A DNA stretch of 64,000 bases from Saprospiraceae bacterium (GTDB lineage: Bacteria > Bacteroidota > Bacteroidia > Chitinophagales > Saprospiraceae): the NCBI GenBank assembly GCA_016717145.1, contig JADKGD010000073.1, positions 124,001-188,000 on the forward strand. Reading direction: 5' to 3'. The notes under the pieces were generated by a model that had not been told where the DNA came from, ran no database searches, and worked only from the letters and a program-made list of their open reading frames with translations. Below are positions 8,629 through 17,263 of the stretch, in pieces (the first letter of the stretch is position 1; every line of letters starts with the position of its first letter). The position numbers and the translations under genes are program-made.

Positions 8629-11600
8629 GTGAAGCACTTTTTATTCTTGGTTTTTGTTGTTTTTGGTACTTTTATTTTTGGTCAGGGCAATAAAAAATAT
8701 GCACTAATTCAACATTTTACAAATACCAGATGTGGTATTTGTGCAAATAATAATCCAACATATTATACAAATATTCAGCCTCTGCAAACGGATGTTCATC
8801 ATGTAAGCATTCACCCGTCGGTTCCATATAATAATTGCGCGCTTTACCTGGCAAACACCGCTGAGCAAGACGTATTGCGCAACTATTACAGTGTATTTGG
8901 TACCCCAACTTTTTTTGTCAACGGCGATGATAAATCATTAAACAGTATTAATGCAGAAGTCATTGCAACAACTTCTGTAAATAGTCCTATTGCGGTCAAT
9001 GTGAATCAATCAATAGGCGCCGGTAGTTTAAATGCCAACGTATCGGTAAATACAACCCAAATCCCACCAACAGGTAGTTACGTACTTTACGTAGCCGCTG
9101 TCGAAGAATTATTGAATTACAACGCGCCAAATGGAGAAACCTTACATCATGACGTTTTTAGGAAAATGTTTACCAGTGCATCGGGCCAAACAATTTCTTT
9201 GACATCAACGGGCCTTCAGACTTTCAATTTTTCAACAAATATTTTAGCCAACTGGAATGCATCAGAAATGTATGTATTAGCTTGGGTGCAAAATAGCGTA
9301 ACAAAACAAGTTCTAAACTCAGCAAATATATATACACCGGTTCCAGTTCCTTCAGTGACTATTTCAACTTCAAATACCACCTTATGCTCCGGAGCCAGTG
9401 CTACATTTTTGGCCAATACAACAAATGGGGGAACGAACCCTTCTTTCCAATGGAAAAAAAATGGCATAAATACGGGAACGAACAGCGCAACTTTCAGCAC
9501 CAATACTCTGGTAAATGGTGATGTCATCACTTGCACACTGACGAGTAATGATCCATTTGTCAGTACTACCATAGCAAATTCAAACGGTATTACTCCGACC
9601 ATTTCATCTTCTGTTACACCAACTATCAATATTTCCACTTCGAATACCACCATATGTTCCGGAACAAATACTACTTTCACGGCAATTGGTACGAATGGTG
9701 GCAATGCTCCATTGTATCAATGGAAATTGAATGGTAATCCGGTAGGAAATAATAATATTAATTATACTAACAATTCACTGATTAATGGAGATGTCATTTC
9801 ATGTGATTTTACCAGTAATGCCACTTGTACTACTTCTAATATTGTGCCGTCCAATACTTTAAATATGATGGTAAACCCTATCGTAACACCAAGTATTGCC
9901 GTAAGCACTCCGACAAACACCATATGTAGTGGAAGTAGTATCACGTTTAATACAAATATTACATTCGGAGGTAGCACGCCAGGTTATCAATGGAAAAAAA
10001 ATGGAAGTAATGTTGGGATTAATTCAATGACTTATGTCGACAATACACTTAATAATGGCGACATCATCACTTGTACCCTTACCAGTAATGCGTCCTGTGT
10101 CACAACAAATATGGTCAATTCCAACACACTGCCCATCACTGTAAATGCCAATGTGACACCTACCATACAGATTAATACTTCGGCCACTAACATCTGTACA
10201 AATACGAATGTTTTGTTCACTGCTTCAGCAACAAATGGTGGATTAAATCCCGGGTATCAATGGAAAAAAAATGGAATTAGTACAGGAAGCAATTCAGCCA
10301 CTTATTCGGATAATGCATTGATCAATCAGGATGTAATATCTTGTGTGCTGAATAGTAGTGCCACTTGTTTGACAACCAATAATTTAAACTCAAACTTGCT
10401 GACTATGACCGTCAACGCCAATGTGACACCTACCGTACAAATTAATACTTCAGCCACTAATATTTGTGCTAATACGAATGTTTTGTTCACCGCTTCAGCA
10501 ACATATGGTGGATTAAATCCTAGTTATCAATGGAAAAAAAATGGAATTAGTACAGGAAGCAATTCAGCCACTTATTCGGATAATGCATTGATCAATCAGG
10601 ATGTAATATCATGTGTGCTGAATAGTAGTGCCACTTGTTTGACAACCAATAATTTAAGCTCAAACTTACTGACTATGACTGTCAACGCCAATGTGACTCC
10701 CTTTATAATTATAACGAGTAATACAAACAATATTATTTGTGCCGGCACCAGTGTTACTTTCAATAGTGCTCAGAACTTTGGTGGTTCAGCTCCCGGTTAT
10801 CAGTGGAAAAAAAATGGTGTTCCTGTTGGGCTTAATAGTGCAGGTTATATTGATGCTGAACTAAAAAATGGAGACGTCATTTTTTGTACTATGCTAAGTA
10901 ATGCTAACTGTGTGACTACACTTAATGCAATTTCCAACAGCATTACAATGAATGTAGCTCCACTATTGATACCCGGCATTTCTATCATGACCGCTTCAGA
11001 TAGTATTTGTGCAGGCAGCATGGCGACATTTACTTCAACACAAATGAATGGCGGATCCTCTCCAGCTTATCAATGGAAATTAAATGGAAGTAATGTGGGA
11101 GCAAATTCGAATACCTATTCAAATGTGACACTTAATAATGGTGATTTAATCACCTGTGTTTTAACAAGTAATGAAAGTTGTGTTACAACAAAAATGACAC
11201 ATTCGAATGAACTCAAAATGACTGTCAATGCCATCAAAACTCCAACGATTGTCATCAGCAGCAATACTACCACTATTACAATAGGAACCAAAGTTGTTTT
11301 TACAGCATTAACAAGCAATGGTGGAACAAACCCGGTATATCAGTGGAAATTGAATGGAAATGTTGTCGGAACAAATAGCCAAACATATGTTGACAGCACA
11401 TTGATGGAAGGCGATGTCATTTCGTGTGTTTTAACAAGCAATGCACCTTGCCTCACTTCTTCTACAGGTATTTCTAATTCAATTAAAATAACTTTACAGA
11501 TAGTTTCAGTTTTAGACCAAACAATATTTAAAGTTAACATATTTCCTGTTCCATCGAATGATCATATAGTTGTAGCATTGATCGATCTTAATGCTTCAGA

Positions 11601-11772
11601 TTTAAATGTTTATCTCTACAATCTTTTGGGACAAATAGTAGGAAAATCAGTCATTCGTAAAGGGAATACCTTTACAAAATTTGATACATCTGCCTTACCG
11701 AATGGAGAGTATGTTTTGAAAATTACCAATGATATCAAGACCATTCTGAAAAAAGTTTTGATATTAAAGTAA
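8629..11772 (+). CDS. T9SS-secreted protein: thioredoxin-like (Omp28-type) domain, eight Ig-like repeats, type A sorting domain
   Basis: 1047 residues; the GTG at 8629 begins MKHFLFLVFVVFG, a clear signal peptide ending FGQG. Residues 20-235 resemble Omp28-type thioredoxin-fold proteins, with CGIC (35-38) as a possible redox pair and FGTPTFFVNG as the cis-Pro loop. Eight Ig-like repeats of 80-90 residues follow, each carrying ICSG/C, YQWK(K/L)NG, NGDVI.C and LTSN. The last 75 residues (FPVPSNDHIVV, YNLLGQIVG, LPNGEYVLKI, KKVLILK) are a type A T9SS sorting domain, so the protein is exported and surface-anchored or released. Repeats 4 and 5 are almost identical. Likely an adhesin or scaffold; the ligand is unknown. 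Confidence 0.88.
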   Translation: MKHFLFLVFVVFGTFIFGQGNKKYALIQHFTNTRCGICANNNPTYYTNIQPLQTDVHHVSIHPSVPYNNCALYLANTAEQDVLRNYYSVFGTPTFFVNGDDKSLNSINAEVIATTSVNSPIAVNVNQSIGAGSLNANVSVNTTQIPPTGSYVLYVAAVEELLNYNAPNGETLHHDVFRKMFTSASGQTISLTSTGLQTFNFSTNILANWNASEMYVLAWVQNSVTKQVLNSANIYTPVPVPSVTISTSNTTLCSGASATFLANTTNGGTNPSFQWKKNGINTGTNSATFSTNTLVNGDVITCTLTSNDPFVSTTIANSNGITPTISSSVTPTINISTSNTTICSGTNTTFTAIGTNGGNAPLYQWKLNGNPVGNNNINYTNNSLINGDVISCDFTSNATCTTSNIVPSNTLNMMVNPIVTPSIAVSTPTNTICSGSSITFNTNITFGGSTPGYQWKKNGSNVGINSMTYVDNTLNNGDIITCTLTSNASCVTTNMVNSNTLPITVNANVTPTIQINTSATNICTNTNVLFTASATNGGLNPGYQWKKNGISTGSNSATYSDNALINQDVISCVLNSSATCLTTNNLNSNLLTMTVNANVTPTVQINTSATNICANTNVLFTASATYGGLNPSYQWKKNGISTGSNSATYSDNALINQDVISCVLNSSATCLTTNNLSSNLLTMTVNANVTPFIIITSNTNNIICAGTSVTFNSAQNFGGSAPGYQWKKNGVPVGLNSAGYIDAELKNGDVIFCTMLSNANCVTTLNAISNSITMNVAPLLIPGISIMTASDSICAGSMATFTSTQMNGGSSPAYQWKLNGSNVGANSNTYSNVTLNNGDLITCVLTSNESCVTTKMTHSNELKMTVNAIKTPTIVISSNTTTITIGTKVVFTALTSNGGTNPVYQWKLNGNVVGTNSQTYVDSTLMEGDVISCVLTSNAPCLTSSTGISNSIKITLQIVSVLDQTIFKVNIFPVPSNDHIVVALIDLNASDLNVYLYNLLGQIVGKSVIRKGNTFTKFDTSALPNGEYVLKITNDIKTILKKVLILK
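10150..10689 (+). repeat. Tandem duplication of a 270-bp Ig-repeat unit
   Basis: Two in-frame 270-bp copies start at AATGTGACACCTACC (10150 and 10420). They differ at only a handful of scattered positions, whereas the other six Ig repeats of the gene are much more diverged. A recent unit duplication or gene conversion is the simplest reading. Confidence 0.8.
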
Positions 11773-11875
11773 GATCAATTTTGTCAAAGTTTAACAATAG
11801 ATACAAACCAAAAAAAGGCAGAAATTCCTTGCAAATCAAGCCGTTTTTTGAATATTAAACGAGTATAATACACTG

Positions 11876-11919
11876 TAAAATCCACACCAGCCAAAAAGCG
11901 GTGGAAGATGTGGATTTTA
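11876..11919. terminator. Bidirectional hairpin between convergent genes
   Basis: An 11-bp perfect stem (TAAAATCCACA at 11876-11886 with TGTGGATTTTA at 11909-11919) encloses a second short CCA/TGG pairing. It lies midway between the converging Ig-repeat gene (stop 11772) and the baeRF gene (stop 11986). Runs of four A/T at the stem base supply a weak U-tract in both directions. Terminator function is inferred from position. Confidence 0.55.
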
Positions 11920-11985
11920 TGTTGTACAGGTTTTCAATTATCATGGCTCAATACCTTGTCATGAGAATCATACCTCCAAATTCTG

Positions 11986-13080
11986 TCAGTTTACCATTTT
12001 CAGCAAAGATGACATCACCACCTTTTCAAGAACATTCTCTATGATTTGATCCACAGCATCGGCCATAGTATTGTGTTTTTCTTTCGGAGGTCTTAAAGTC
12101 ACAAAATGTTTATTTTCAGGAATTGTAAATCCGGGTACTTTATAATCTTTTTCGACGATAAGAGACAATCCCCGCCCCTCGAGCACTGCAGTCCATATCT
12201 CTTGTATCCCTGATGTAGCCAAACCTTTACCAATCTTTTCACGGAAATCAATAATCAAATCGTCGACTTTGGTATTTAAATAAGCTTCAAAAATTAACCA
12301 GCATTTTTTGCCAAATTCTGAAAGATTTGTATTGTCATAACTACCGGAAAGTTTACCTACAACGTGTTTGTTGAAATCTGTAACACTTTCAAACCATGAA
12401 ATGTCTTTATCTGTGCCGGATATGACCAATAGGGTATTCTGTAACATGTAATCTCCTAAGTATTCGTCAGCATTTCTGAAAAAATCTTTAAATCTGATGG
12501 CCTCCATAGTAGATTTATCGTGTTCAAAACTTCTCATCTGAGGATTGCCGATATTAGATGATCCTCGGCTTGGAGTATTGTATTCATAATCATCATAAAA
12601 TTCATAAGGAAAGTGTTTGCCCCTGATTTCATTGAGTTGATCTAAGCAACCTTCAAAAAGTCTTACATTCTTTTCACTGAGCATCAATACATAATAAGGC
12701 TGCGACAAATTGGTTTTGTAAAGCAAATCTCTTATTTCAAAATCATTAGCCACAATTATTTTTTCTTGCACGTGAAAAGGAAACTTAACCATCTTATTAA
12801 CCTGATCAGAGATATAAAAACCGATGCCATCCAGATTATGATCATAGTCTACTGACTTTGCCATTTCCTTCAAAGTATTGAGCAATGGTCGGGTATCTTT
12901 TGAACTGTATTTATATCCTAACAATTGACCGACGCTTTCCACGGCTTTTTCCATCTCGTGTTTATCCACTTTACGTTCTGGAAATAAACGATGTGTAGGT
13001 AGAACTACTGAAATACAAATATTGCCTCTTTGCTGCTGTAAAGTAACAAGGTCTTCACCTAATAATTTATCTTCTTTCAT
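11986..13080 (-). CDS. baeRF-like (bacterial archaeo-eukaryotic release factor-type) protein
   Basis: 364 residues, no signal peptide or membrane segment. The layout resembles the baeRF families: an N-terminal domain with CISVVLPTHR, a central LSQPYYVLMLSEKNVRLFEG block that is hallmark-like for this group, and a C-terminal domain with GLATSGIQEIWTAVLEGRGLSLIVE. These proteins are related to eRF1/Pelota and are predicted to act on ribosomes or nucleic acids; no activity is established for this subtype. A single gene with 525 bases upstream to the small gene at 13404. Confidence 0.6.
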   Translation of the reverse strand: MKEDKLLGEDLVTLQQQRGNICISVVLPTHRLFPERKVDKHEMEKAVESVGQLLGYKYSSKDTRPLLNTLKEMAKSVDYDHNLDGIGFYISDQVNKMVKFPFHVQEKIIVANDFEIRDLLYKTNLSQPYYVLMLSEKNVRLFEGCLDQLNEIRGKHFPYEFYDDYEYNTPSRGSSNIGNPQMRSFEHDKSTMEAIRFKDFFRNADEYLGDYMLQNTLLVISGTDKDISWFESVTDFNKHVVGKLSGSYDNTNLSEFGKKCWLIFEAYLNTKVDDLIIDFREKIGKGLATSGIQEIWTAVLEGRGLSLIVEKDYKVPGFTIPENKHFVTLRPPKEKHNTMADAVDQIIENVLEKVVMSSLLKMVN

Positions 13081-13403
13081 GATCTAAAGACTTAATAATG
13101 AATAAATAAAACAAGGCATTTTATTATCATATCCACAACTATACACGTATGTCTATTTGTTGACGCTGTTATAATAGACCTATATACGAATGTACGTAAT
13201 AAATGTAAAAATATACCATGAGGTTTCTCATATTTATAAATGACAGCTATCATTTTAAAAAATGCAGAATCATATTTTAAGCTCCTGACTTTGACTTAAA
13301 AAATAAATGAAATAAACTAAATTAACTCCAAATTAAATATTACAAGGCTCATCAGTTCCAACTTTTTGAATGTTTTAAAAAACATATGATAGCATCATTG
13401 GGA

Positions 13404-13609
13404 TTATTCGCATTTATATAAATTTGGAGTCATTTCGACACCATCAAGAGTTATTACTTCATGCTTGATATCAAATAATCCAGGACCGTTGGTTGCACCT
13501 GTTACGATTAATGTTTTTTTTGAAATGTTTATTATCTCAAATAGAAAAAATGGCATTCCGGGGCATTACTTATAGGTTTATGAGCTAGTGGTGTCATGCG
13601 TTCGTTCAT
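13404..13609 (-). CDS. Small ATGA-coupled gene downstream of the amidase (one frameshift)
   Basis: The ATG at 13609 overlaps the amidase TGA as ATGA, the classical arrangement for translational coupling. The frame MNERMTPLAHKPISNAP then breaks; adding one C to the CCCC run at about 13558-13561 joins it to an open 50-codon frame (13556-13404) that contains NISKKTLIVTG, NGPGLFDIKHEV and TLDGVEMTP and ends YKCE. The restored product is about 68 residues with no signal or membrane helix. I do not recognise the family. The KHEV.TLDGVEM stretch is faintly like the amidase's own KHEAMSVDGVKM. The remaining upstream sequence (13081-13403) shows nothing further. Confidence 0.5.
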
Positions 13610-15192
13610 TTTTTATTTGGAGCAATATATCCCTCATGTAACGTCTGGATTAACTTAGCAAAGTGAATTAATCGCTTTTCAGAAAACATCGGCCCTACTA
13701 TCTGCACAGCAATAGGCAGCCCTTCATTATTCAAGCCCAGCGGGATTGTCAACGCCGGATGACCTGTTGCATTAAAACACATAGTATAATGGAAATGGTC
13801 CCAATATTCCATTTTGACACCATCCACAGACATAGCTTCATGTTTAGGGTTCTTGATGAATGGGGGGCCTGGCGTGATAGGAAGTATCAGGAAATCATAT
13901 ATATGAAAAAAGCGTTCCATTTTCGCTCTAAGCGTATCCCTTCTTACGATAATTTTGTCATATTGGGCTTCATCAACATCTCCGATACGTTCAATTCCTT
14001 CACTCATGTCAATCTTGAGCGGTGTGCCACTTTCAAATTCATGTTTAATTAATTGGCGTATGATCCACGGTTGTTTTGCAAATACCATATATGCCATCAG
14101 AAGCATGTGCATTTGTCTCATCTCAACAAAATAGTCAGGTTGAACATTTTCCATTTTTACACCTGCGCTTTTCATAGTACTGACAAGTATTTGGAGTTTC
14201 TTTTTCACGTCAGTGGAAATGGGAATTTTATTGTTTCCGAAATGCCATTCATCAAAATAGGCAAGTTTATACTGGTCAAGGTCTTTGTGCTCTTCCAGCG
14301 GTAGCCACTTATTGTTGTCGTGCCAAGGCTTAATCATGGCGTTCCACCCAAGCTCGATATCATCAATTGTTCTAGCCATAGGGCCGGCAACAGCCATACA
14401 GAAGTATTTTTTATTGCCCGTTGTGTCAGGAGCAGAATTGTAATTTTTTCCCATGCTCCCTTCGGTGGTTTTCAATCCATAAATACCGCAGAACCCGGAC
14501 GGAATTCTAATACTTCCGCCCATATCTCCTCCAAGGCTAAGTGGACAAAATCCTGAAGACACAGCTGCGGCACCACCTCCAGTACTGCCACCAGGTGTAC
14601 GTTTTGTATCATACGGGTTGCTCGCTTCAGGATAAATGTCGCCCATCGTTTGAATATCAATAAGCATGCTTGGCACATTCGTAGTTCCTAAAATAATAGC
14701 GCCTTCCTGCAGCCATGCATCAACCACTGGTGCATTCCGTGGAGCGACAAATCCCTGGAAATTTTTGGAATTCCATGTGCAGGGTTTGTCTTTCACCCAG
14801 AATTCTTCTTTGATACATACCGGCACACCATGCAAAGAACCGAGCGGTTCACCTCGCTCGACTTTTAAGTCTGCAGCTTTAGCAGCATCAAGTGCTTCTT
14901 TTTCGAAAAGCCAAATAAAAGCGTTGGTCTTGTAGTTGTTGTTCTTGATATAATTTATACATTCCTGGGTTATCCCGACCGACGTTGCTTCTTTATTTTT
15001 TATCATCATGGCAAGTTCAGTAGCTGACTTGAAAATAAATTTTCCTTCGACGTGAAATTCAACATCCAGCTTTTGAAAAAGCTCTGCCTGAAGTGCTGGT
15101 GGTTCACCCATCGGTTTTGGCATTTGTGTCCAAATGTAAATACCTGCAACAACGGCAATTATTAACAGGAAGCCAAAATTCCCCCGATCCAT
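13606..15192 (-). CDS. Amidase signature family enzyme, membrane-anchored
   Basis: 528 residues. A hydrophobic segment at 7-21 probably anchors it to the inner membrane with the enzyme outside. The amidase signature is intact: Lys128 in HGVPVCIK, cis-Ser203 in GGSTGGGAAAVSSG and nucleophile Ser227 in GGDMGGSIRIPSGFCG, giving the Ser-cisSer-Lys triad. The second Ser of the common GGSSGG is Thr here. C-terminal blocks LILPITPGPPF and FNATGHPALTIPLGL are typical. It resembles fatty-acid-amide-hydrolase-like members rather than GatA because of the anchor. It hydrolyses a carboxamide; the substrate is unknown. Followed by an ATGA-overlapping small gene. Confidence 0.88.
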   Translation of the reverse strand: MDRGNFGFLLIIAVVAGIYIWTQMPKPMGEPPALQAELFQKLDVEFHVEGKFIFKSATELAMMIKNKEATSVGITQECINYIKNNNYKTNAFIWLFEKEALDAAKAADLKVERGEPLGSLHGVPVCIKEEFWVKDKPCTWNSKNFQGFVAPRNAPVVDAWLQEGAIILGTTNVPSMLIDIQTMGDIYPEASNPYDTKRTPGGSTGGGAAAVSSGFCPLSLGGDMGGSIRIPSGFCGIYGLKTTEGSMGKNYNSAPDTTGNKKYFCMAVAGPMARTIDDIELGWNAMIKPWHDNNKWLPLEEHKDLDQYKLAYFDEWHFGNNKIPISTDVKKKLQILVSTMKSAGVKMENVQPDYFVEMRQMHMLLMAYMVFAKQPWIIRQLIKHEFESGTPLKIDMSEGIERIGDVDEAQYDKIIVRRDTLRAKMERFFHIYDFLILPITPGPPFIKNPKHEAMSVDGVKMEYWDHFHYTMCFNATGHPALTIPLGLNNEGLPIAVQIVGPMFSEKRLIHFAKLIQTLHEGYIAPNKK

Positions 15193-15382
15193 TTTAAAAT
15201 TTTTTTCGCCCTGATTTCATTATATTTTCCTTTATTTTTGAATTCTGACAAACATCAAAAATACATTTTTATTTTTTAATTTCATATAATTTAAGGTAAC
15301 AAATTAAATTATTATTATCTTCGAAAAAAAGGGAAAGACTAAAACCTCTGAGTGTATGTATTGTATGGGATTGTGGGGCAAA

Positions 15383-15817
15383 TTACGATTTCGTTTGGAT
15401 ATGTTTCCTGTTACCAATTTCATAGGCTAATGCCATATACTTAGTAACTTCTTTATTGATGTCTGTTTTGTCGTGGATCTTAAAGTGATGGACGAAAAAC
15501 CGGTTTTCTAAGTTATCAATTTTATAAAAACATGAGTTGTCGACATAAGATTGTGTAAAAACCAGATGAATATTTATATAGTCACCACCAATTTTGTTGA
15601 TTGAACAGAAACGCATTTTTGTCAGTAAGGCAACCCTTGTCTTTACAGGATGAATATCAAAGGCACCAATTTTTCGGTATTCGGAAATGAAGTAATTGAA
15701 CAAGTCAATCATTGTTTCGGATTTGCCCTTTAAAAAGTCATCCACAGTAAAGTGGCCACAAGAATGCGATTGATTTGTGTTGTAAAATTTATGATTACAA
15801 ATCGGGCAAGTCCACAT
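15383..15817 (-). CDS. DUF5655 domain protein with N-terminal zinc ribbon-like motif
   Basis: 144 residues. The N-terminus MWTCPICNHKFYNTNQSHSC carries C4/C7 and H/C ligands expected to bind zinc. The rest matches the DUF5655 core: a helical segment LFNYFISEYRKIGAFDIHPVK, then TRVALLTKMRF and DYINIHLVF strands. These proteins are cytosolic and of unknown role. It follows the 98-residue membrane protein by one base, so the two are probably co-transcribed with the SRPBCC remnant upstream. Confidence 0.75.
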   Translation of the reverse strand: MWTCPICNHKFYNTNQSHSCGHFTVDDFLKGKSETMIDLFNYFISEYRKIGAFDIHPVKTRVALLTKMRFCSINKIGGDYINIHLVFTQSYVDNSCFYKIDNLENRFFVHHFKIHDKTDINKEVTKYMALAYEIGNRKHIQTKS

Positions 15818-15818
15818 A

Positions 15819-16115
15819 TTATTTTATTGTAGATTTTTGTCTTCGTCTTTTGAAAATTTCGTCAACCCCAAAAATCATTACAACTGAAAATAGAAAGTTT
15901 GTAAGAATAATTACCCAGGGAGTATAATAAACATCTACTCCAAGATTTAAATAATGCGAAAGCCCTGAAACAATGGCAACTGGTGTTTCAATTAAAGCTG
16001 TTGCGGCTCGTAACGGTTTTGGCAAAGTTTCGTGCGCATAAAAAAACCAAGTCAGGAAAGTTGTGAGTAAAACAACTAACAAAATGATTTTGATACGTCT
16101 GCCTGTAATTGTCAT
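15819..16115 (-). CDS. Small integral membrane protein, unknown function
   Basis: 98 residues. A basic start (MTITGRRIK) leads into a hydrophobic helix (about 9-25), a loop containing HETLPKPLRAATALIETPVAIVS, and a second helix (about 66-83, TPWVIILTNFLFSVVMIFG) with a basic tail (KRRRQKS). I do not recognise the family. It lies between the DUF5655 gene and the SRPBCC pseudogene in the same orientation, spaced by 1 and 19 bases. Confidence 0.65.
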   Translation of the reverse strand: MTITGRRIKIILLVVLLTTFLTWFFYAHETLPKPLRAATALIETPVAIVSGLSHYLNLGVDVYYTPWVIILTNFLFSVVMIFGVDEIFKRRRQKSTIK

Positions 16116-16134
16116 TTTCTATTTGCAACTGTGA

Positions 16135-16722
16135 TTATGTTTCTAAAAGGTTTTTCAAAGTTAACAAACTACTATCCATATCTTTTGGAAAGTTTTTTTC
16201 TGCCATTGGAATAAATATATTCATTGGATAATTTAATGTGCCGGAATTAATCAAATTTACTTTGGTTTGATCGTCTGATAAAGATGCTATCTCCATGATA
16301 ACATTAGCTGTGGTTTTTATTGGTCTGACAAAACGAATTTGGGTTTCAATTCTTTTACCTTCAATGATATTCATGATTTCTTTTTCTCCTTCACCTGCTT
16401 TTTTGTTGCCGCTCCAGGAAATAATAAATCCAACTGTCCCGTCTGTTCCTTAATATTCCCATTTCCTGTTGGGATCTGCCTTGGCCCATTTGTTGAATTT
16501 GTCTTGGTTTTTGAGCAGTTTCAAAAAGTCAAATACTTTTTGTTTGGGTGCGGTGATAATTATTTCTCGATTAACATAATATTCCTTTTTCACGAAAAGG
16601 GCTATAATTAAAAGGAAGGCAATGATGGAAACTTTTCCAAGCAGTATTGTGATTAAAATATTCATTTTATTTTTTTTATTCATTAAAAATATTAAAACTG
16701 AAGCAATCAAAGTCTTAATCAA
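16135..16722 (-). pseudogene. SRPBCC (polyketide cyclase/START-like) family protein broken by one in-frame stop
   Basis: Frames 16722-16450 and 16374-16135 are in register, separated only by a TAA at 16450-16452 and 25 open codons reading GTDGTVGFIISWSGN and KKAGEGEKEI. Read through, the product is 195 residues: a membrane helix (about 27-45), YYVNREIIITAPKQKVFDFL, KWAKADPNRKWEY, then the GTDG.VGF core and the beta-rich C-terminus. This is the typical layout of membrane-anchored SRPBCC proteins, where the stop replaces a Lys/Arg in EY(K/R)GTDG; a single A-to-T change would do it. Unlike the other breaks in this window it is not a homopolymer indel. Confidence 0.75.
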
Positions 16723-17045
16723 TTTTTGCCGATTGTACTTTATTTTTTGTTTTGGCGAATCTACGATTTCAAAGTTGAATCAGGTCGGTGTTTAGTATTA
16801 AGTTAAAGCTTTTTTTGGACCAGGTTATCACTTTATGTTTTGACTATATTTAAGTTCAAATTTAACCAGATTAATTTGATTTCAGAAGATATTTAACAGT
16901 TTTAATCTGTTCTATTTTAATTTTGGGTATATTGTATTATATTTCGGTGGTGAACTTTCATAATAATTGTTGGCTGAACCACGTATTTTTATAAAAGTTC
17001 ACTTCGAAAACATAGTTGTAGCCTGCAGTTTTTTTTAGTTTCTTT

Positions 17046-17189
17046 TTATTCAAAGAGTTTTTCTAATGTTGGTCTTTCAGCGAGTAAATGTGCCGCACTA
17101 AAAACTATAAAAACTTTGTCGTGATTTTGTAAGGCGTTATAAATATTTTCAACGAAGGGCACTACCAATAAGGCAGCCTTTCTTTCCAT
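17046..17189 (-). other. Short open frame, possible gene remnant
   Basis: A 47-codon frame starting MERKAALLVVPFVENIYN and containing DKVFIVFSAAHLLAERPTL, ending KLFE. The hydrophobic strand followed by AHL resembles the end of a hydrolase or TraB-like domain, but the evidence is too thin to name. It is open upstream to 17217. The surrounding 16723-17263 interval holds nothing else I can support. Confidence 0.25.
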
Positions 17190-17263
17190 GCATTGTTCTA
17201 TCACGTTTATTATTTCTTAAATAATGTCATTCATCAATATAACAATTGAAGAAGTACATGAAG

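Noticed and set aside
9216..11540. Minus-strand frames opposite the Ig-repeat gene
   Set aside because: They are mirror readings of Thr/Asn-rich repeats, recur with the repeat period and have no independent support.
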